A stretch of 64,000 bases of DNA from Prauserella marina (GCF_002240355.1 NZ_CP016353.1:1600501-1664500); one strand, 5' to 3'. Counted from the stretch's first letter, positions 18,692 through 29,002 are shown. Notes: generated from the letters alone by a model not told the origin. Program-made: numbers and translations.

Positions 18692-19807
18692 ATGAACCCG
18701 AAGCTCTCGGACATCAGCCTCCCCTCGCGGCTGGCAGCCGAAGGGGAGGGCATCGGCATGGAGGAGCTGGCGCTCGCGGCCCGCAACCATGGCCTTCCGC
18801 TGGAGGCTTTGCGCCACGACGTCACTCCCCCCGGACTGCATTACCTGCTGACGCATTACGACATCCCCCACGTCGACCCCGGCATGTGGTCGCTGAGGGT
18901 GGGTGGCCTCGTCGGCACCCCGCTCGCGCTGACCCTCGACGAGCTGAAGGCGATGCCCTCCCGCACGGTGCGCGTGACGATGGAGTGCGCGGGCAACGGC
19001 AGGGCGGCGCTCGTCCCGAGGCCGGTGAGCCAGCCGTGGCTCGTCGAGGCCGTCGGCACCGCCGAGTGGACGGGCGTGCCGTTGCGGGACGTGCTCGAAC
19101 GGGCGAAGCCAGGCGAGGACGGGGTCGACGTGGTGTTCACCGGGGCTGATCACGGTATCGAGCGTGGCGTCGAGCAGGACTACCGGCGTGGGCTGCCGCT
19201 CGCCGAAACGCGCGGGGAGGACGTGCTGCTCGCCTACGCGATGAACGGAGCGGATCTGCCGCCGCAGCACGGTTTCCCGCTGAGATTGATCGTGCCGGGC
19301 TGGTACGGCATGGCGAGTGTCAAGTGGCTGTGCGACCTGGAAGTGACCGGCAGCGCCTTCACCGGCTTCCAGAACGCCGTCGCCTACCGGGTTCGGCACG
19401 GCGAGGACGAGGACGGCGAACCGGTGTCCTGGATGGCGCCTCGCGCGCTGCTGATCCCTCCCGGCTTCCCCGACTTCCTCTCCCGGCACCGGATCGTGCG
19501 GCCCGGAACGGTGGAGCTGGCGGGAAGGGCGTGGTCGGGCAGGGCGCCGGTGAGCGAGGTCGAGGTCAGCGCCGACGGCGGCGAGCACTGGTGGAGTGCC
19601 ACCCTGGCCGCTGAGACAGGACACCGGTGGGCGTGGCGACGCTGGACTACGACCTGGGAGGCGCGGCCGGGCCAGCACGAACTGTCCGTGCGGGCCGTCG
19701 ACGGATCAGGAAACGGCCAGCCCGCACGGCAGGCGTGGAACAGGCGAGGTTTCGCCAACAACGCCGTCCACCGCGTGCGGGTGACCTGCCTCGCCGACCA
19801 GGGCTGA
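18692..19807 (+). CDS. Sulfite-oxidase-type molybdopterin oxidoreductase
   Basis: About 371 residues from the ATG at 18692 (MNPKLSDISLPSRL); an earlier in-frame ATG at 18632 is less likely. The molybdenum-liganding Cys lies in RVTMECAGNGR, followed by IVPGWYGMASVKWL and a C-terminal dimerisation domain (SEVEVSADGGEHW) typical of the sulfite oxidase family. There is no signal peptide, so unlike periplasmic YedY it appears cytosolic. The electron acceptor and substrate are not evident; the label sulfite oxidase describes the fold only. Confidence 0.87.
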   Translation: MNPKLSDISLPSRLAAEGEGIGMEELALAARNHGLPLEALRHDVTPPGLHYLLTHYDIPHVDPGMWSLRVGGLVGTPLALTLDELKAMPSRTVRVTMECAGNGRAALVPRPVSQPWLVEAVGTAEWTGVPLRDVLERAKPGEDGVDVVFTGADHGIERGVEQDYRRGLPLAETRGEDVLLAYAMNGADLPPQHGFPLRLIVPGWYGMASVKWLCDLEVTGSAFTGFQNAVAYRVRHGEDEDGEPVSWMAPRALLIPPGFPDFLSRHRIVRPGTVELAGRAWSGRAPVSEVEVSADGGEHWWSATLAAETGHRWAWRRWTTTWEARPGQHELSVRAVDGSGNGQPARQAWNRRGFANNAVHRVRVTCLADQG

Positions 19808-19897
19808 CCTGCGGTTCGGCTCCGCGTTTGCGGGCAGGTGACCGGGGTATCCGGCGGGGAAACCGACGGCTGTCACGTTCCGCATGAGGAGGCGATC

Positions 19898-20470
19898 ATG
19901 GATCGTCCGACACAAACACAGGTCAGGGTCTCGGGCTTCCAGCCGGCGCAGCTTCTGGCAGGGCTGGTCGGCCTGGTGTACCTGGCCTTCGGCATCGTCG
20001 GCCTCGTCATCACGGGGTTCGGTGGTTTCACCGCGGCCCAGCACAGCATGCTGCTCGGCTTCTCGGTGAATCCGCTGCACAACGTGGTGAGCATCGTCGT
20101 CGGTGTGCTCGGCCTGCTGTTCGCGACGAGGTCGGGGCTTGCCCGCACGTACGGCTGGCTGCTCTTCCTCGGCTTCGGCGTGCTGCTGGTGTGGGGGATG
20201 GCGATCACGGGTGTGTTCTCCAGCAACCCGGTCAGCGGGCTCGGCAATCCGCTCGCGCTCAACACGGCCGACAACTGGCTGCACCTCGGCACGGCGCTCG
20301 TCGGGCTGCTCATCGCCGTGCTGCCCGCGCGCAAGCGGATCGTGCAGACGACCGACCCGGGCGCGGCCTCGGCGGACCTCGGCGCGACCCGTACCGACGT
20401 GGCCGCCGACCAGCCGGTGCAGGACCGGCCCGCTCACCGCAAGGTGTGGCGAAGGGGTGCGGCCACCTGA
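19898..20470 (+). CDS. DUF4383 integral membrane protein
   Basis: A 190-residue protein with four predicted membrane segments (about residues 20-40, 60-82, 92-112, 125-150), including LLAGLVGLVYLAFGIVGLVI and ADNWLHLGTALVGLLIAVLP, the pattern of the actinobacterial DUF4383 family. The ATG at 19898 is backed by GAGGAGG 6 bases upstream. The C-terminal 40 residues are charged and cytoplasmic. No known function. It is convergent with the phosphatase gene, with 4 bases between them. Confidence 0.8.
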   Translation: MDRPTQTQVRVSGFQPAQLLAGLVGLVYLAFGIVGLVITGFGGFTAAQHSMLLGFSVNPLHNVVSIVVGVLGLLFATRSGLARTYGWLLFLGFGVLLVWGMAITGVFSSNPVSGLGNPLALNTADNWLHLGTALVGLLIAVLPARKRIVQTTDPGAASADLGATRTDVAADQPVQDRPAHRKVWRRGAAT

Positions 20471-20474
20471 CCGC

Positions 20475-21227
20475 TCACTCGCCGAGGAACGCCACGACAC
20501 ACGTGATGTTGTCGGGGCCGCCACCCTCGTTGGCGAGGTCGATGAGGCCGCGAACGGCTTCGAGGGGATCGGCGGCTGAATCGAGCAGCTCGCCGATTTC
20601 CTCGGCGGTCGCGACATCGGTGAGCCCGTCGGAGCACAGCAGGTAGCGGTCACCGGGCAGCGCGGTGTGCAGCGAAAGGTCGGGTTCTCCCGCCGATCCG
20701 GCGAGCAACGCTCTGATCAGCACCGAGCGGCTCGGATGCCGGGCAGCCAGTTCGGCGGGGATCTGGCCCTCGTCGACGAGAGTCTGGACCATCGTGTGGT
20801 CCTTCGTCAGTTGCCGCAGCTCGCCGTCTCTGCGCAGGTAGCACCGCGAGTCGCCGATGTGCGCGAGACCGAAGGTGGTGTCTTGCCACAACATCGCCGT
20901 GAGCGTGGTGCCCATCCCGGCGAGTTCCTCGTCGTCGGCGACTTTCGTGTTGAGTCTCGCCGCCGCGACGGCCACCGCCTCGCCCAGTTCGGCCAGCAGG
21001 TCAGGTTCCTCGCTGTCCGCGCCGCGTGCGGAGAGCCGGTCGTCGAGTTCCCTGATCGCGCCGATGGCTTCCGCGCTGGCCACCTCGCCCGCGGCGTGGC
21101 CACCCATCCCGTCGGCCACGGCGAGCAGCCTGCCGGTGGCGTACGCGGAGTCCTCGTTGGCGCTGCGCCGCTGCCCGACGTCCGAGCCCATGGCGTAACG
21201 GAGCTCGGGCGCCTCGTCGTGTGTCAT
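20475..21227 (-). CDS. PP2C-type serine/threonine phosphatase
   Basis: A 250-residue metal-dependent phosphatase. The motifs are in order: SDVGQRRSANEDSAY, AVADGMGGHAAGE, AHIGDSRCYLRRDG, LCSDGLTDV and GGPDNITCVV, with the metal-binding Asp residues in each. ATG at 21227 is my choice; ATG at 21263 in the same frame is possible. There is no membrane anchor, unlike PstP, so it is a cytosolic counterpart to Ser/Thr kinases encoded elsewhere. It diverges from dnaE1. Confidence 0.9.
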   Translation of the reverse strand: MTHDEAPELRYAMGSDVGQRRSANEDSAYATGRLLAVADGMGGHAAGEVASAEAIGAIRELDDRLSARGADSEEPDLLAELGEAVAVAAARLNTKVADDEELAGMGTTLTAMLWQDTTFGLAHIGDSRCYLRRDGELRQLTKDHTMVQTLVDEGQIPAELAARHPSRSVLIRALLAGSAGEPDLSLHTALPGDRYLLCSDGLTDVATAEEIGELLDSAADPLEAVRGLIDLANEGGGPDNITCVVAFLGE

Positions 21228-21490
21228 GCGAGCAGTGAACCATTGGCCGGTACCCGGTGACATGGCCTGCCCGTTCTCAAGGGTGTGAGCATGGCCGCTA
21301 GTCGGTCTCGGCGCCACCCCGTGGAGTGATGGACCGGGCGGGCCGGGCCCTCCCGTGCCCTCCCGCGGGCGTGAGCCGTTCGCCCGCCCGCTGCGGCAAG
21401 TCTCCTCCGGTTCTGTCGGAGGGGCGGGCTAGGGTGGGAGCCCTGTAGTCAGGGCCGTCGGTCAAACCGCTCAAGGGGAGGTTTTCGCTG

Positions 21491-24400
21491 GTGTCGAACG
21501 ATTCTTTCGTCCACCTGCATGTGCACACCGAGTATTCGATGCTCGATGGTGCGGCGAAGATCGCTCCGTTGTTCGCCGAGGCGGCGCGGCTGGGGATGCC
21601 GGCGGTGGGGATGACCGACCACGGGAATATGTATGGTGCTGATGAGTTTTATCAGCAGGCCGTGCGGTCGGGCATCAAGCCGATCATCGGTATCGAGGCG
21701 TATATCGCGCCGGAGTCGCGATTCCACAAGAAGCCGGTGTTCTGGGGGCAGGCGAATCAGCGGGGCGCCGATGAGTTCGGTGAGGGCGGCGACGTTTCGG
21801 GTGCGGGTTCGTATACGCACATGACGATGCTGGCCGAGAACGCGACGGGGTTGCGTAATCTGTTCAAGCTGTCGTCGTTGGCGAGTATTCAGGGGTATTA
21901 CCGTAAGCCTCGGATGGATCGCGAATTGATCGCGGAGAATGCCGAGGGCATCATCGCGACGACGGGGTGCCCTTCGGGTGAGGTACAGACGCGCTTGCGG
22001 TTGGGGCAGAAGGACGAGGCACTGCGGGCCGCCGCGGATTACCGGGACATCTTCGGTCCGGACAATTTCTTCCTGGAATTGATGGATCACGGGTTGCCGA
22101 TCGAGCGGTCGGTCCGTGAGGGTTTACTTGAGGTGGGGCGGCAGTTGAATTTGTCGCCATTGGCGACAAATGATTCGCATTATGTGACGAAGGATCAGGC
22201 TGATTCGCATTCGGCGTTGTTGTGTGTGCAGTCTGGTAAGACGCTGTCGGATCCGAATCGGTTCAAGTTCGATGGTGATGGCTATTATCTGAAGGCCGCC
22301 GCGGAAATGCGGGAGTACTGGGATGTCGAGGTTCCCGGCGCCGCTGATTCGACGTTGCTGATCGCGGAGCGGGTGACCTCGTACGAGGAGGTCTACGCGC
22401 ACAGGGACCGGATGCCGAAGTTCGCGGTTCCGGAGGGGTTCGACGAGGCGAGCTGGCTGCACAAGCAGGTCATGGCCGGTCTCGAATGGCGTTTTCCCAA
22501 TGGTGTTCCCGAAGGCTATGTCGAGCGGTGCGACATGGAGCTGGAAGTCATCGTGGGGAAAGGGTTCCCCGCCTACTTCCTCGTCGTCGCCGACCTGATC
22601 AACTACGCGCGCGGTGTCGGCATCAGGGTGGGGCCGGGCCGTGGTTCCGCCGCGGGGTCCCTCGTCGCCTACGCGCTGGGTATCACCAACCTCGACCCGA
22701 TCCCGCAGAAGCTGCTCTTCGAACGGTTCCTCAACCCCGAGCGGGCCTCGATGCCCGACATCGACATCGACTTCGACGACCGCAGGCGCGGCGAGATGGT
22801 GCGCTACGCCACCGAGAAGTACGGCGCCGACCGGGTCGCGCAGGTGATCACCTTCGGCACCATTAAGACGAAGGCCGCGATCAAGGACTCGGCGAGGGTT
22901 CACTACGGCCAGCCCGGCTATTCGATCGCCGACCGGATCTCGAAGGCGCTGCCGCCGCCGATCATGGCAAAGGACATTCCGCTCGCCGGGATCGTGGATC
23001 CGGAGCACGAGCGGTTCGGGGAGGCCGCCGAGGTGCGGTCGCTGGTGGAGACCGACCAGGAGGTCTCCACGATCTTCAACACGGCCAGGGGGCTTGAGGG
23101 GCTGATTCGCAACGCGGGTGTGCACGCGTGCGCGGTGATCATGTCCAGTGAGCCGTTGCTGGACGCGATTCCGCTGTGGCAGCGGGACGACGGTTCGGTG
23201 ATCACCGGCTGGGATTACCCGTCGTGTGAGGCCATCGGCCTGCTGAAGATGGACTTCCTCGGGTTGCGGAATCTGACCGTCATCGGGGACGCCATCGACA
23301 ACGTCAAGGACAACCGAGGCGAGGACATCGACCTCGACACCCTCGACGTCGACGATCCCGAGACGTACAAGCTGTTGTCCCGTGGTGACACGCTCGGGGT
23401 GTTCCAGCTGGACGGCGGGGCCATGCGCGACCTGCTGCGCAGGATGCAGCCGACCGGCTTCGACGACATCGTGGCCGTCGGCGCGCTGTACCGGCCGGGT
23501 CCGATGGGCATGAACGCGCACAACGACTACGCGGACAGGAAGAACAACCGGCAGCAGGTCAAGCCCATTCACAAGGAGCTGGCCGAGCCGCTGAAAGAAA
23601 TCCTCGCCGACACTTATGGTCTGATCGTCTACCAAGAACAGATCATGCACATCGCCCAGAAGGTCGCCGGATACACGATGGGTCGCGCGGATGTGCTGCG
23701 CAGGGCGATGGGCAAGAAGAAGAAGGAGGTCCTCGACAAAGAGTTCGAGGGGTTCCACGCCGGTATGCGCGACAACGGCTTCTCCGACGAGGCCATTCAG
23801 GCGTTGTGGGACACGATTCTGCCGTTCGCCGGGTACGCGTTCAACAAGTCGCACGCCGCCGCGTATGCCCTGGTGTCCTACTGGACGGCGTATCTGAAGG
23901 CGAACTACACCGCCGAGTACATGGCCGCGTTGCTGACCTCGGTCGGGGACAACAAGGACAAGTCCGCGGTGTACCTGTCGGAATGCCGCCGCCTCGGCAT
24001 CAAGGTGCTCCCACCGGACGTCAACGAATCCGGCCAGCGCTTCGCCGCCGTCAGCGACGACATCCGCTTCGGACTCGGTGCCGTCCGCAACGTCGGCGCC
24101 AACGTCGTCGATTCGATCATCACCACCCGCAACACCAAGGGCAAGTACTCCACCTTCACCGACTTCCTCGACAAGTCCGAACTCGTCGCCTGCAACAAAC
24201 GCGTCATCGAATCGCTCATCAAGGCAGGCGGTTTCGATTCCCTCGGCAACACCCGCCTGGCCATGGTCCAGCAGCACGAAGACGCCGTCGACGCCGTCGT
24301 ACCCCTCAAGCGGCAAGAAGCCATGGGGCAATTCGACCTCTTCGGCACCACCGACGACGCCGATCCCACTCCCTCGGCTTCACCGCTGGCCCACCTCAAA

Positions 24401-25054
24401 TTCGGCGACGACGAATACCCCCGCAAACAACTCCTCGCCTACGAACGCGAGATGCTCGGCCTCTACGTCTCGGCCCATCCCCTCGACGGCGCCGAGCGCA
24501 TCCTCCGCAAACACGCCAAACGGCCCATCGCCGCGATCCTCGCCGACCCGCCCAAAGAAGGCGAGATCGAAATCGCCGGCCTCATCACCACTCTGGAGCG
24601 CCGCGTCAACAAAAAAGGCGAACCCTGGGCCATCTGCACTGTCGAAGACATGGACGCCTCCATGGAAGTCCTCTTCTTCCCCAAGTCCTACGCCCTGTTC
24701 GCCGCCGACCTCATCGAAGACAACGCCATCGTCGTCAAAGGCCGCGTCAACTGGCGCGACGACAAGATGTCGGTCTTCGGCGGTGCCCTCGTCCCGCTGG
24801 ATCTGTCCACCGTCACCTCCGACGACGAAGATCCACCCCTGCTCCTGCTCGCCTCAGCCGACAAAATCAACCACAGCATCGTCACCGAACTCAAACAAAC
24901 CCTCCAAGCCCACCACGGTGACACCCCGGTGCACCTGAAGCTGATGGGCAAGCAACGGGAAACGGTGTTCGCGCTGTACGACTATCCGGTCAAGGTCACG
25001 TCGATGCTCATCGGTGAACTGAAGGGCATTCCGGGTATCACGGCGAGCACCTGA
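21491..25054 (+). CDS. dnaE1: DNA polymerase III alpha subunit
   Basis: A 1187-residue replicative polymerase. The N-terminal PHP domain starts at [15 protein letters not shown]. The polymerase palm has [17 protein letters not shown] with the catalytic Asp residues. Tandem helix-hairpin-helix and OB-fold regions follow in the last third ([20 protein letters not shown]). GTG start at 21491, with AGGGGAGG about 10 bases before it. Length and domain order are those of actinobacterial DnaE1. Codon usage changes inside the gene: the first ~900 bases use many T- or G-ending codons, while about 24000-24930 is dominated by C- and A-ending codons. Confidence 0.97.
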   Translation: MSNDSFVHLHVHTEYSMLDGAAKIAPLFAEAARLGMPAVGMTDHGNMYGADEFYQQAVRSGIKPIIGIEAYIAPESRFHKKPVFWGQANQRGADEFGEGGDVSGAGSYTHMTMLAENATGLRNLFKLSSLASIQGYYRKPRMDRELIAENAEGIIATTGCPSGEVQTRLRLGQKDEALRAAADYRDIFGPDNFFLELMDHGLPIERSVREGLLEVGRQLNLSPLATNDSHYVTKDQADSHSALLCVQSGKTLSDPNRFKFDGDGYYLKAAAEMREYWDVEVPGAADSTLLIAERVTSYEEVYAHRDRMPKFAVPEGFDEASWLHKQVMAGLEWRFPNGVPEGYVERCDMELEVIVGKGFPAYFLVVADLINYARGVGIRVGPGRGSAAGSLVAYALGITNLDPIPQKLLFERFLNPERASMPDIDIDFDDRRRGEMVRYATEKYGADRVAQVITFGTIKTKAAIKDSARVHYGQPGYSIADRISKALPPPIMAKDIPLAGIVDPEHERFGEAAEVRSLVETDQEVSTIFNTARGLEGLIRNAGVHACAVIMSSEPLLDAIPLWQRDDGSVITGWDYPSCEAIGLLKMDFLGLRNLTVIGDAIDNVKDNRGEDIDLDTLDVDDPETYKLLSRGDTLGVFQLDGGAMRDLLRRMQPTGFDDIVAVGALYRPGPMGMNAHNDYADRKNNRQQVKPIHKELAEPLKEILADTYGLIVYQEQIMHIAQKVAGYTMGRADVLRRAMGKKKKEVLDKEFEGFHAGMRDNGFSDEAIQALWDTILPFAGYAFNKSHAAAYALVSYWTAYLKANYTAEYMAALLTSVGDNKDKSAVYLSECRRLGIKVLPPDVNESGQRFAAVSDDIRFGLGAVRNVGANVVDSIITTRNTKGKYSTFTDFLDKSELVACNKRVIESLIKAGGFDSLGNTRLAMVQQHEDAVDAVVPLKRQEAMGQFDLFGTTDDADPTPSASPLAHLKFGDDEYPRKQLLAYEREMLGLYVSAHPLDGAERILRKHAKRPIAAILADPPKEGEIEIAGLITTLERRVNKKGEPWAICTVEDMDASMEVLFFPKSYALFAADLIEDNAIVVKGRVNWRDDKMSVFGGALVPLDLSTVTSDDEDPPLLLLASADKINHSIVTELKQTLQAHHGDTPVHLKLMGKQRETVFALYDYPVKVTSMLIGELKGIPGITAST

Positions 25055-25092
25055 TCGGCGAGTACCGCCCTGACATCGTGCGCGGTGGCGCC

Positions 25093-25272
25093 AGGTCGTA
25101 TCTGATGAACCTCTGCTGTGCGAGCGGGGATCAGCGTGGTACCTCGCAAGGCTGTGTAGGACTGGGAAGTCCTCGTACCGGGTTGTACCCGGGTTTTCCG
25201 GCAATGCGGCGAGGGGCCGTGCTGGTCTCGCTGGTCTCGCGCGGCAGGCTACGGGCTTGTCAGATACGACCT
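25093..25272. mobile_element. MITE-like element, copy 1
   Basis: A 180-bp non-coding element bounded by perfect 13-bp terminal inverted repeats, AGGTCGTATCTGA at 25093-25105 and its complement at 25260-25272. A related 171-bp element lies at 54048-54218. The two share long internal stretches (for example GAGCGGGGATCAGCGTGG and GCGCGGCAGGCTACGGG), and internal arms such as CCTCG/CGAGG could fold. It encodes no protein, so it would need a transposase in trans. It lies 38 bases after the dnaE1 stop. Confidence 0.75.
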
Positions 25273-25302
25273 GGGGCGTCACAGCCCCACCCGGCCCAGA
25301 GT

Positions 25303-25353
25303 GAAGCAAGGGAGCTTTGCTGTCGTTTTCCGGCAGTAAAGCTCCCTTGCTTC
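25303..25353. repeat. Palindromic repeat, AGGGAGCTTTACT type, copy B
   Basis: The left arm GAAGCAAGGGAGCTTTGCTG (25303-25322) pairs with the right arm ending at 25353 over 20 bp with one G-T mismatch. The core is the same as at 3704-3740. It sits between the MITE-like element and the MFS gene, 88 bases before the latter. A terminator or REP-like role is possible. Confidence 0.75.
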
Positions 25354-25441
25354 TGCCTGTCGCCCGCCGGGTGCCCGTTGGCGGCGGTGGCACCGATCGT
25401 GGCGCGGGTTCGGCAGGAAGCCTCGCCACGTACTCAATACG

Positions 25442-26926
25442 GTGGTAGGGGTGACGACCGTCGATCCGTACGTGCCCGACCCGCGCCGCTGGCGTTCACT
25501 CGCGGTCACGCTCACCGCGGGATTCATGACGCTGCTGGACGTGAGCATCGTCAATGTCGCCCTCCCCTCGATCCAGGCGGGCCTTGGCGCGTCGGTCGCC
25601 AGCGCACAGTGGGTGATCGCCGGGTACGCGCTGACCTTCGGGCTCGTCCTCGTCGCGGGAGGGCGGCTCGGCGACACCGTCGGCAGACGGCGCATGTTCC
25701 TCATCGCGTTGTCCGCCTTCGTGCTGACGAGCGCGCTCGCCGGTGCGGCGACGAGCGAGGAGATGCTGGTCGGCGCGCGCCTGCTGCAAGGCGTCGCCGC
25801 CGGCCTGCTGACCCCGCAGAACACGGGCCTGATCCAGGAACTGTTCCGAGGCGCCGAACGGGGAAAGGCGTTCGGCATGTTCGGCACCACGGTGGGCCTT
25901 TCCACGGCGGTGGGCCCCGTGCTCGGCGGGCTCATCATCGCCGCGTTCGGCGCGGAGAACGGCTGGCGCTGGGTGTTCTACGTCAACATCCCGATCGGTA
26001 TCGTCGCGCTCGTACTCGCCGCCAGGCTGCTGCCCCCTAGGAAACGGCAGCGCACACCGATCCGTTCGCAACTGGATTTCGTCGGCATGGCGCTGCTGGG
26101 GCTGACCGTCGCCGGAGTGCTGTGGCCGCTCGTGCAGTCGGAGCAGGGCGGGCTGGGAACCCTGTGGTGGCTGTTCCCCATCGCCGCCGTACTCGGGATT
26201 CTGTTCGTGCGCTGGGAATACCGCATGGTGCGGCGAAACAGGGCCCCGTTGCTCGATCCGAGGCTCTACACGCAGACCCCCGGCTATGCCACGGGTGCGG
26301 GTATCGCCGCGATCTACTTCAGTGGTTTCACCGGCATCTGGCTCGTGTTCGCGTTGTTCTTCCAGCGGGGCCTCGGTTACACGCCACTGGAATCCGGGCT
26401 CGTCGTGACACCGTTCGCGCTCGGTTCGGCCGTGTCCGCCGCCGTGGCGGGCAGGCTGGTGAGCAAATGGGGCAGGAAGCTGACCCTGACCGGACTGACC
26501 ATGGTGGTGCTCGGACTCGGAGCCATCGCGCTGATCGTGCCGTACGTGCCGCACTCGGCGATCCCGTTCGCCGTGGCCGGTCCGCTGCTGATCGCCGGAA
26601 TCGGTGGCGGGCTGGTGATCTCCCCGAACACCACGCTGACCTTGGACCGGGTTCCGACGCGGATGGCAGGCGTCGCGGGTGGCGCTTTGCAGACCGGGCA
26701 GCGCATCGGCACGGCCATCGGGGTCGCCGTGCTCGCGTCGGTGTTCCAGTCCGCGTTGCTGTCGACGGACCAGAACTATCCGGTTGCGCTGGCCTGGGCG
26801 ATGGTGTGTGCGGTCGCGCTGACGGTGGCCGCGCTCGTATTGGCAGTGCTCGACTCGCGGTGGCATCCTCACCGACGTCTCACCGAGTCAACACGAAGCG
26901 TTACCGATGCTGGTCCATTTGAGTGA
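25442..26926 (+). CDS. MFS transporter, DHA2 (EmrB/QacA) drug-exporter type
   Basis: A 494-residue integral membrane protein with about 14 predicted helices, the DHA2 size. Motif A-like sequence GGRLGDTVGRRRMF follows helix 2, TLLDVSIVNVALPSIQ is motif D1, and GPVLGGLI is motif C, typical of proton-driven exporters. The start is GTG at 25442; GTG at 25451 is an alternative. The substrate is unknown and no regulator gene is adjacent. It stands alone between repeat elements upstream and a long hairpin downstream. Confidence 0.9.
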   Translation: MVGVTTVDPYVPDPRRWRSLAVTLTAGFMTLLDVSIVNVALPSIQAGLGASVASAQWVIAGYALTFGLVLVAGGRLGDTVGRRRMFLIALSAFVLTSALAGAATSEEMLVGARLLQGVAAGLLTPQNTGLIQELFRGAERGKAFGMFGTTVGLSTAVGPVLGGLIIAAFGAENGWRWVFYVNIPIGIVALVLAARLLPPRKRQRTPIRSQLDFVGMALLGLTVAGVLWPLVQSEQGGLGTLWWLFPIAAVLGILFVRWEYRMVRRNRAPLLDPRLYTQTPGYATGAGIAAIYFSGFTGIWLVFALFFQRGLGYTPLESGLVVTPFALGSAVSAAVAGRLVSKWGRKLTLTGLTMVVLGLGAIALIVPYVPHSAIPFAVAGPLLIAGIGGGLVISPNTTLTLDRVPTRMAGVAGGALQTGQRIGTAIGVAVLASVFQSALLSTDQNYPVALAWAMVCAVALTVAALVLAVLDSRWHPHRRLTESTRSVTDAGPFE

Positions 26927-27239
26927 CGTTGAGTCGCGGCGACTGGTGTTACGCAGAGCGACCAGGTAGACGTTAGGTTGCCCTCGATGAGGTATTTTCG
27001 CTACCCAGTGTGGCGATTCGGTGCGTAAACCGGGGATGGGACGAAGATCGAGTTACGACTCAAACATATCCGAATCCGGCAAACCAGATACGCAGGGTAA
27101 TCCTCATCGTCACGTCACCGGCGGCCGCGGGGGATCGAGCGGCGACGTGCGGGCACATGTCCGGGTGGGCCCCGAAGGAAGGGGCGGGGCCCACCCGGAC
27201 CGGCGCGCCGGTATCCGGCAGCGACGGGATGGCCGAGAT
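26927..27239. other. Gene-free stretch after the MFS gene
   Basis: These 313 bases contain no convincing gene. The first half (26930-27110) is less GC-rich than its surroundings and may be decayed sequence; short frames in it have no recognisable protein. The second half holds the strong hairpin at 27159-27200. Confidence 0.5.
27159..27200. terminator. Hairpin between convergent genes
   Basis: Perfect 15-bp arms (GTCCGGGTGGGCCCC at 27159-27173 and its complement at 27186-27200) around a 12-base loop. It lies between the ends of the MFS gene (plus) and the sirtuin gene (minus) and could serve both. It lacks a T-run. Confidence 0.6.
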
Positions 27240-28025
27240 CTACTCCCCGTGCCGGTCCGGTACGAGCGCGGGAAGTACCTCGCCGAGCGGCCCGCGCAGC
27301 ACCGAGGCGGCCACGTCGTCGTAGGGCGTCTCCGACGCGTTGCACACGATGACCGTCGCTCCCGCGTGTGCCGCGGTGCCGACGAGACCCGCCGCGGGGT
27401 GGACGGTGAGCGAACTTCCGGCGGCGAGCAGCAGATCGCAGGACAGCACGGCCGATCTGGCGCGGTCGAGCACGTCGACATCCAGTGCCTGCCCGAACGA
27501 GATGGTCGCCGACTTGAGAATGCCACCACATTCGGTGCACGGAGGATCGGTTTCGCCTGCTCTGACCCTCGCGAGCGCCTCCCGCATGTCCCCGCGGTCC
27601 CCGCAGCCGAGGCAGGCGGTCTCGAACATGGTGCCGTGCAGTTCGATGACCCGCTCCGGTGAGGAGCCCGCCTTGTGGTGGAGGCGGTCGATGTTCTGCG
27701 TGACGACGGCGTTCAGCTTGTCCGCGCGTTCCAGCTCGACCAGCGCGGCGTGCGCGGCGTTGGGGCGCGCCGACCAGCCGGGATGGTCGAGGCGAGCCTG
27801 CCAGCTCCGCTCGCGGACCTCCCTGCTCGCCGTGTAGTCGTGGATGTTGGACAACTTCTCCGCTGCCGGATCCCTCGTCCACACGCCGTTCGGGCCGCGA
27901 AAGTCCGGGATTCCCGAGTCGGTGGAGATGCCGGCCCCGGTCATCGCCACGATGCGGCTCGCGCCCGCGACCAGCTCCCGTGCGTACTCGACGCGCGCGC
28001 TTTCTCGCTGCTCCATGCTCACCAT
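27240..28025 (-). CDS. cobB: NAD-dependent protein deacylase (sirtuin)
   Basis: A 261-residue sirtuin. The NAD pocket is TGAGISTDSGIPDFRG, followed by TQNIDRLHHKAG and catalytic His130 (VIELHGT). The zinc ribbon is formed by Cys138/Cys141 (CLGC) and Cys163/Cys166 (CTEC). It removes acetyl or other acyl groups from lysines using NAD. A second in-frame ATG three codons in (28016) is a possible start. The symbol is used in the general bacterial-sirtuin sense. Just upstream on the same strand lies a decayed L,D-transpeptidase. Confidence 0.9.
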   Translation of the reverse strand: MVSMEQRESARVEYARELVAGASRIVAMTGAGISTDSGIPDFRGPNGVWTRDPAAEKLSNIHDYTASREVRERSWQARLDHPGWSARPNAAHAALVELERADKLNAVVTQNIDRLHHKAGSSPERVIELHGTMFETACLGCGDRGDMREALARVRAGETDPPCTECGGILKSATISFGQALDVDVLDRARSAVLSCDLLLAAGSSLTVHPAAGLVGTAAHAGATVIVCNASETPYDDVAASVLRGPLGEVLPALVPDRHGE

Positions 28026-28046
28026 GATGCCGCGTGCCTACGCCGG

Positions 28047-29002
28047 TCAGTGCACTGCGGAACCCGCCTGCCAGTCGGGCCAGGACAGCGACCAGTCGCC
28101 GTAGGTGTCCCACACCGGCAGCGGCGGGCCGCCGGAGTTGGTCACCTCGACCACGTCGCCGAGGCCGAAGTGATCGAAGAACGTTGGAACTTCCCTGTTC
28201 GCGACGCTGCCCGGGTTCTCGTGGACGAACTCGCCGTCGTTGGAGATGCGCGGCGACCAGCGTTCCTCCGGGCGGTAGTACTCCGGGTCACCGGGACAGA
28301 CACCGTAGGTGCGCGAATCCATCGTGTCGCTGCTGGCGTCCTTCGAGGAGATCACGTGCGCGCCGCGATGGGTATGCTTTTCACCTGTTCGCCGTTGTGG
28401 AGATTGTCATGCTCGCGGTGTTTCCGTCGGTTTTGGCCACCCAGGAATCGTGTACCCGGTCCGTTTCGGTGAGGCCGGTGGAACCGTAGATGGTGTCTCC
28501 GAAATCAATTCCGTAAATCTTCGCCGATACGGTCAGCGTGGTACCCGGCTGCCGGTGGTCCTTCGGCCGGTAGTGCACGTGCTCGTCGTCCATCCAGTAC
28601 GTTCCGAGGTGACCGGCAGCCGCTTCTCCACCGCCGCCTTGTCTCGTACCGGCTGGGTGAACTGGAAGACGATCGGTTGCCCGATGCCGACCCCAGTCGC
28701 GGCCGTGGAATCCGGCGAGGGGATGAGCTGCGGCTCGGCTTGCGCTCGTGGAGTGAGGGTCCTGATCGCGGCACGCCGATCTACCGGTTTTCCGTTGTCC
28801 CCGTTGGCATGAGCGACGATCCGGTAGGTGCTGCGGTAGCCGAGCGCCCCGTCGCGCCCGCGTCGTCGATCGTGACCGATGGCGCGGCAGGCTCGTCCGC
28901 CTTCGTGCCCGAGATAGACACGGTGGGTGGTGTGGTGCCGCTACGGGAAACGAGCGCGAGCGCCGGAACGACCGGAAAGGGTAATGTCTTCTTGGGAAAC
29001 AT
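28047..29002 (-). pseudogene. L,D-transpeptidase, decayed
   Basis: Homology to an exported Ig-like plus YkuD L,D-transpeptidase runs along this strand but jumps frame at least four times. The pieces in order are: TVSISGTKADEPAAPSVTID; then GALGYRSTYRIVAHANGDN through VRDKAAVEKRLPVTS; then GTYWMDDEHVHYRPKDH through SAKIYGIDFGD; then NGEQVKSIPIA; then THRGAHVISSKDAS to the end. The last piece keeps RISNDGEFVHENPGSVA but passes straight to PTFFDHFGLGDVVEV. The block that should carry the catalytic SHGCxN is deleted. No functional cross-linking enzyme can be made. Confidence 0.85.

Noticed and set aside
22124-24331. A 735-codon minus-strand frame opposite dnaE1
   Set aside because: Antisense shadow; DnaE1 motifs on the plus strand cover the same bases.
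26927-27110. Possible small RNA or decayed gene in the AT-richer stretch after the MFS gene
   Set aside because: No stable fold, promoter pair or protein similarity that I can support.
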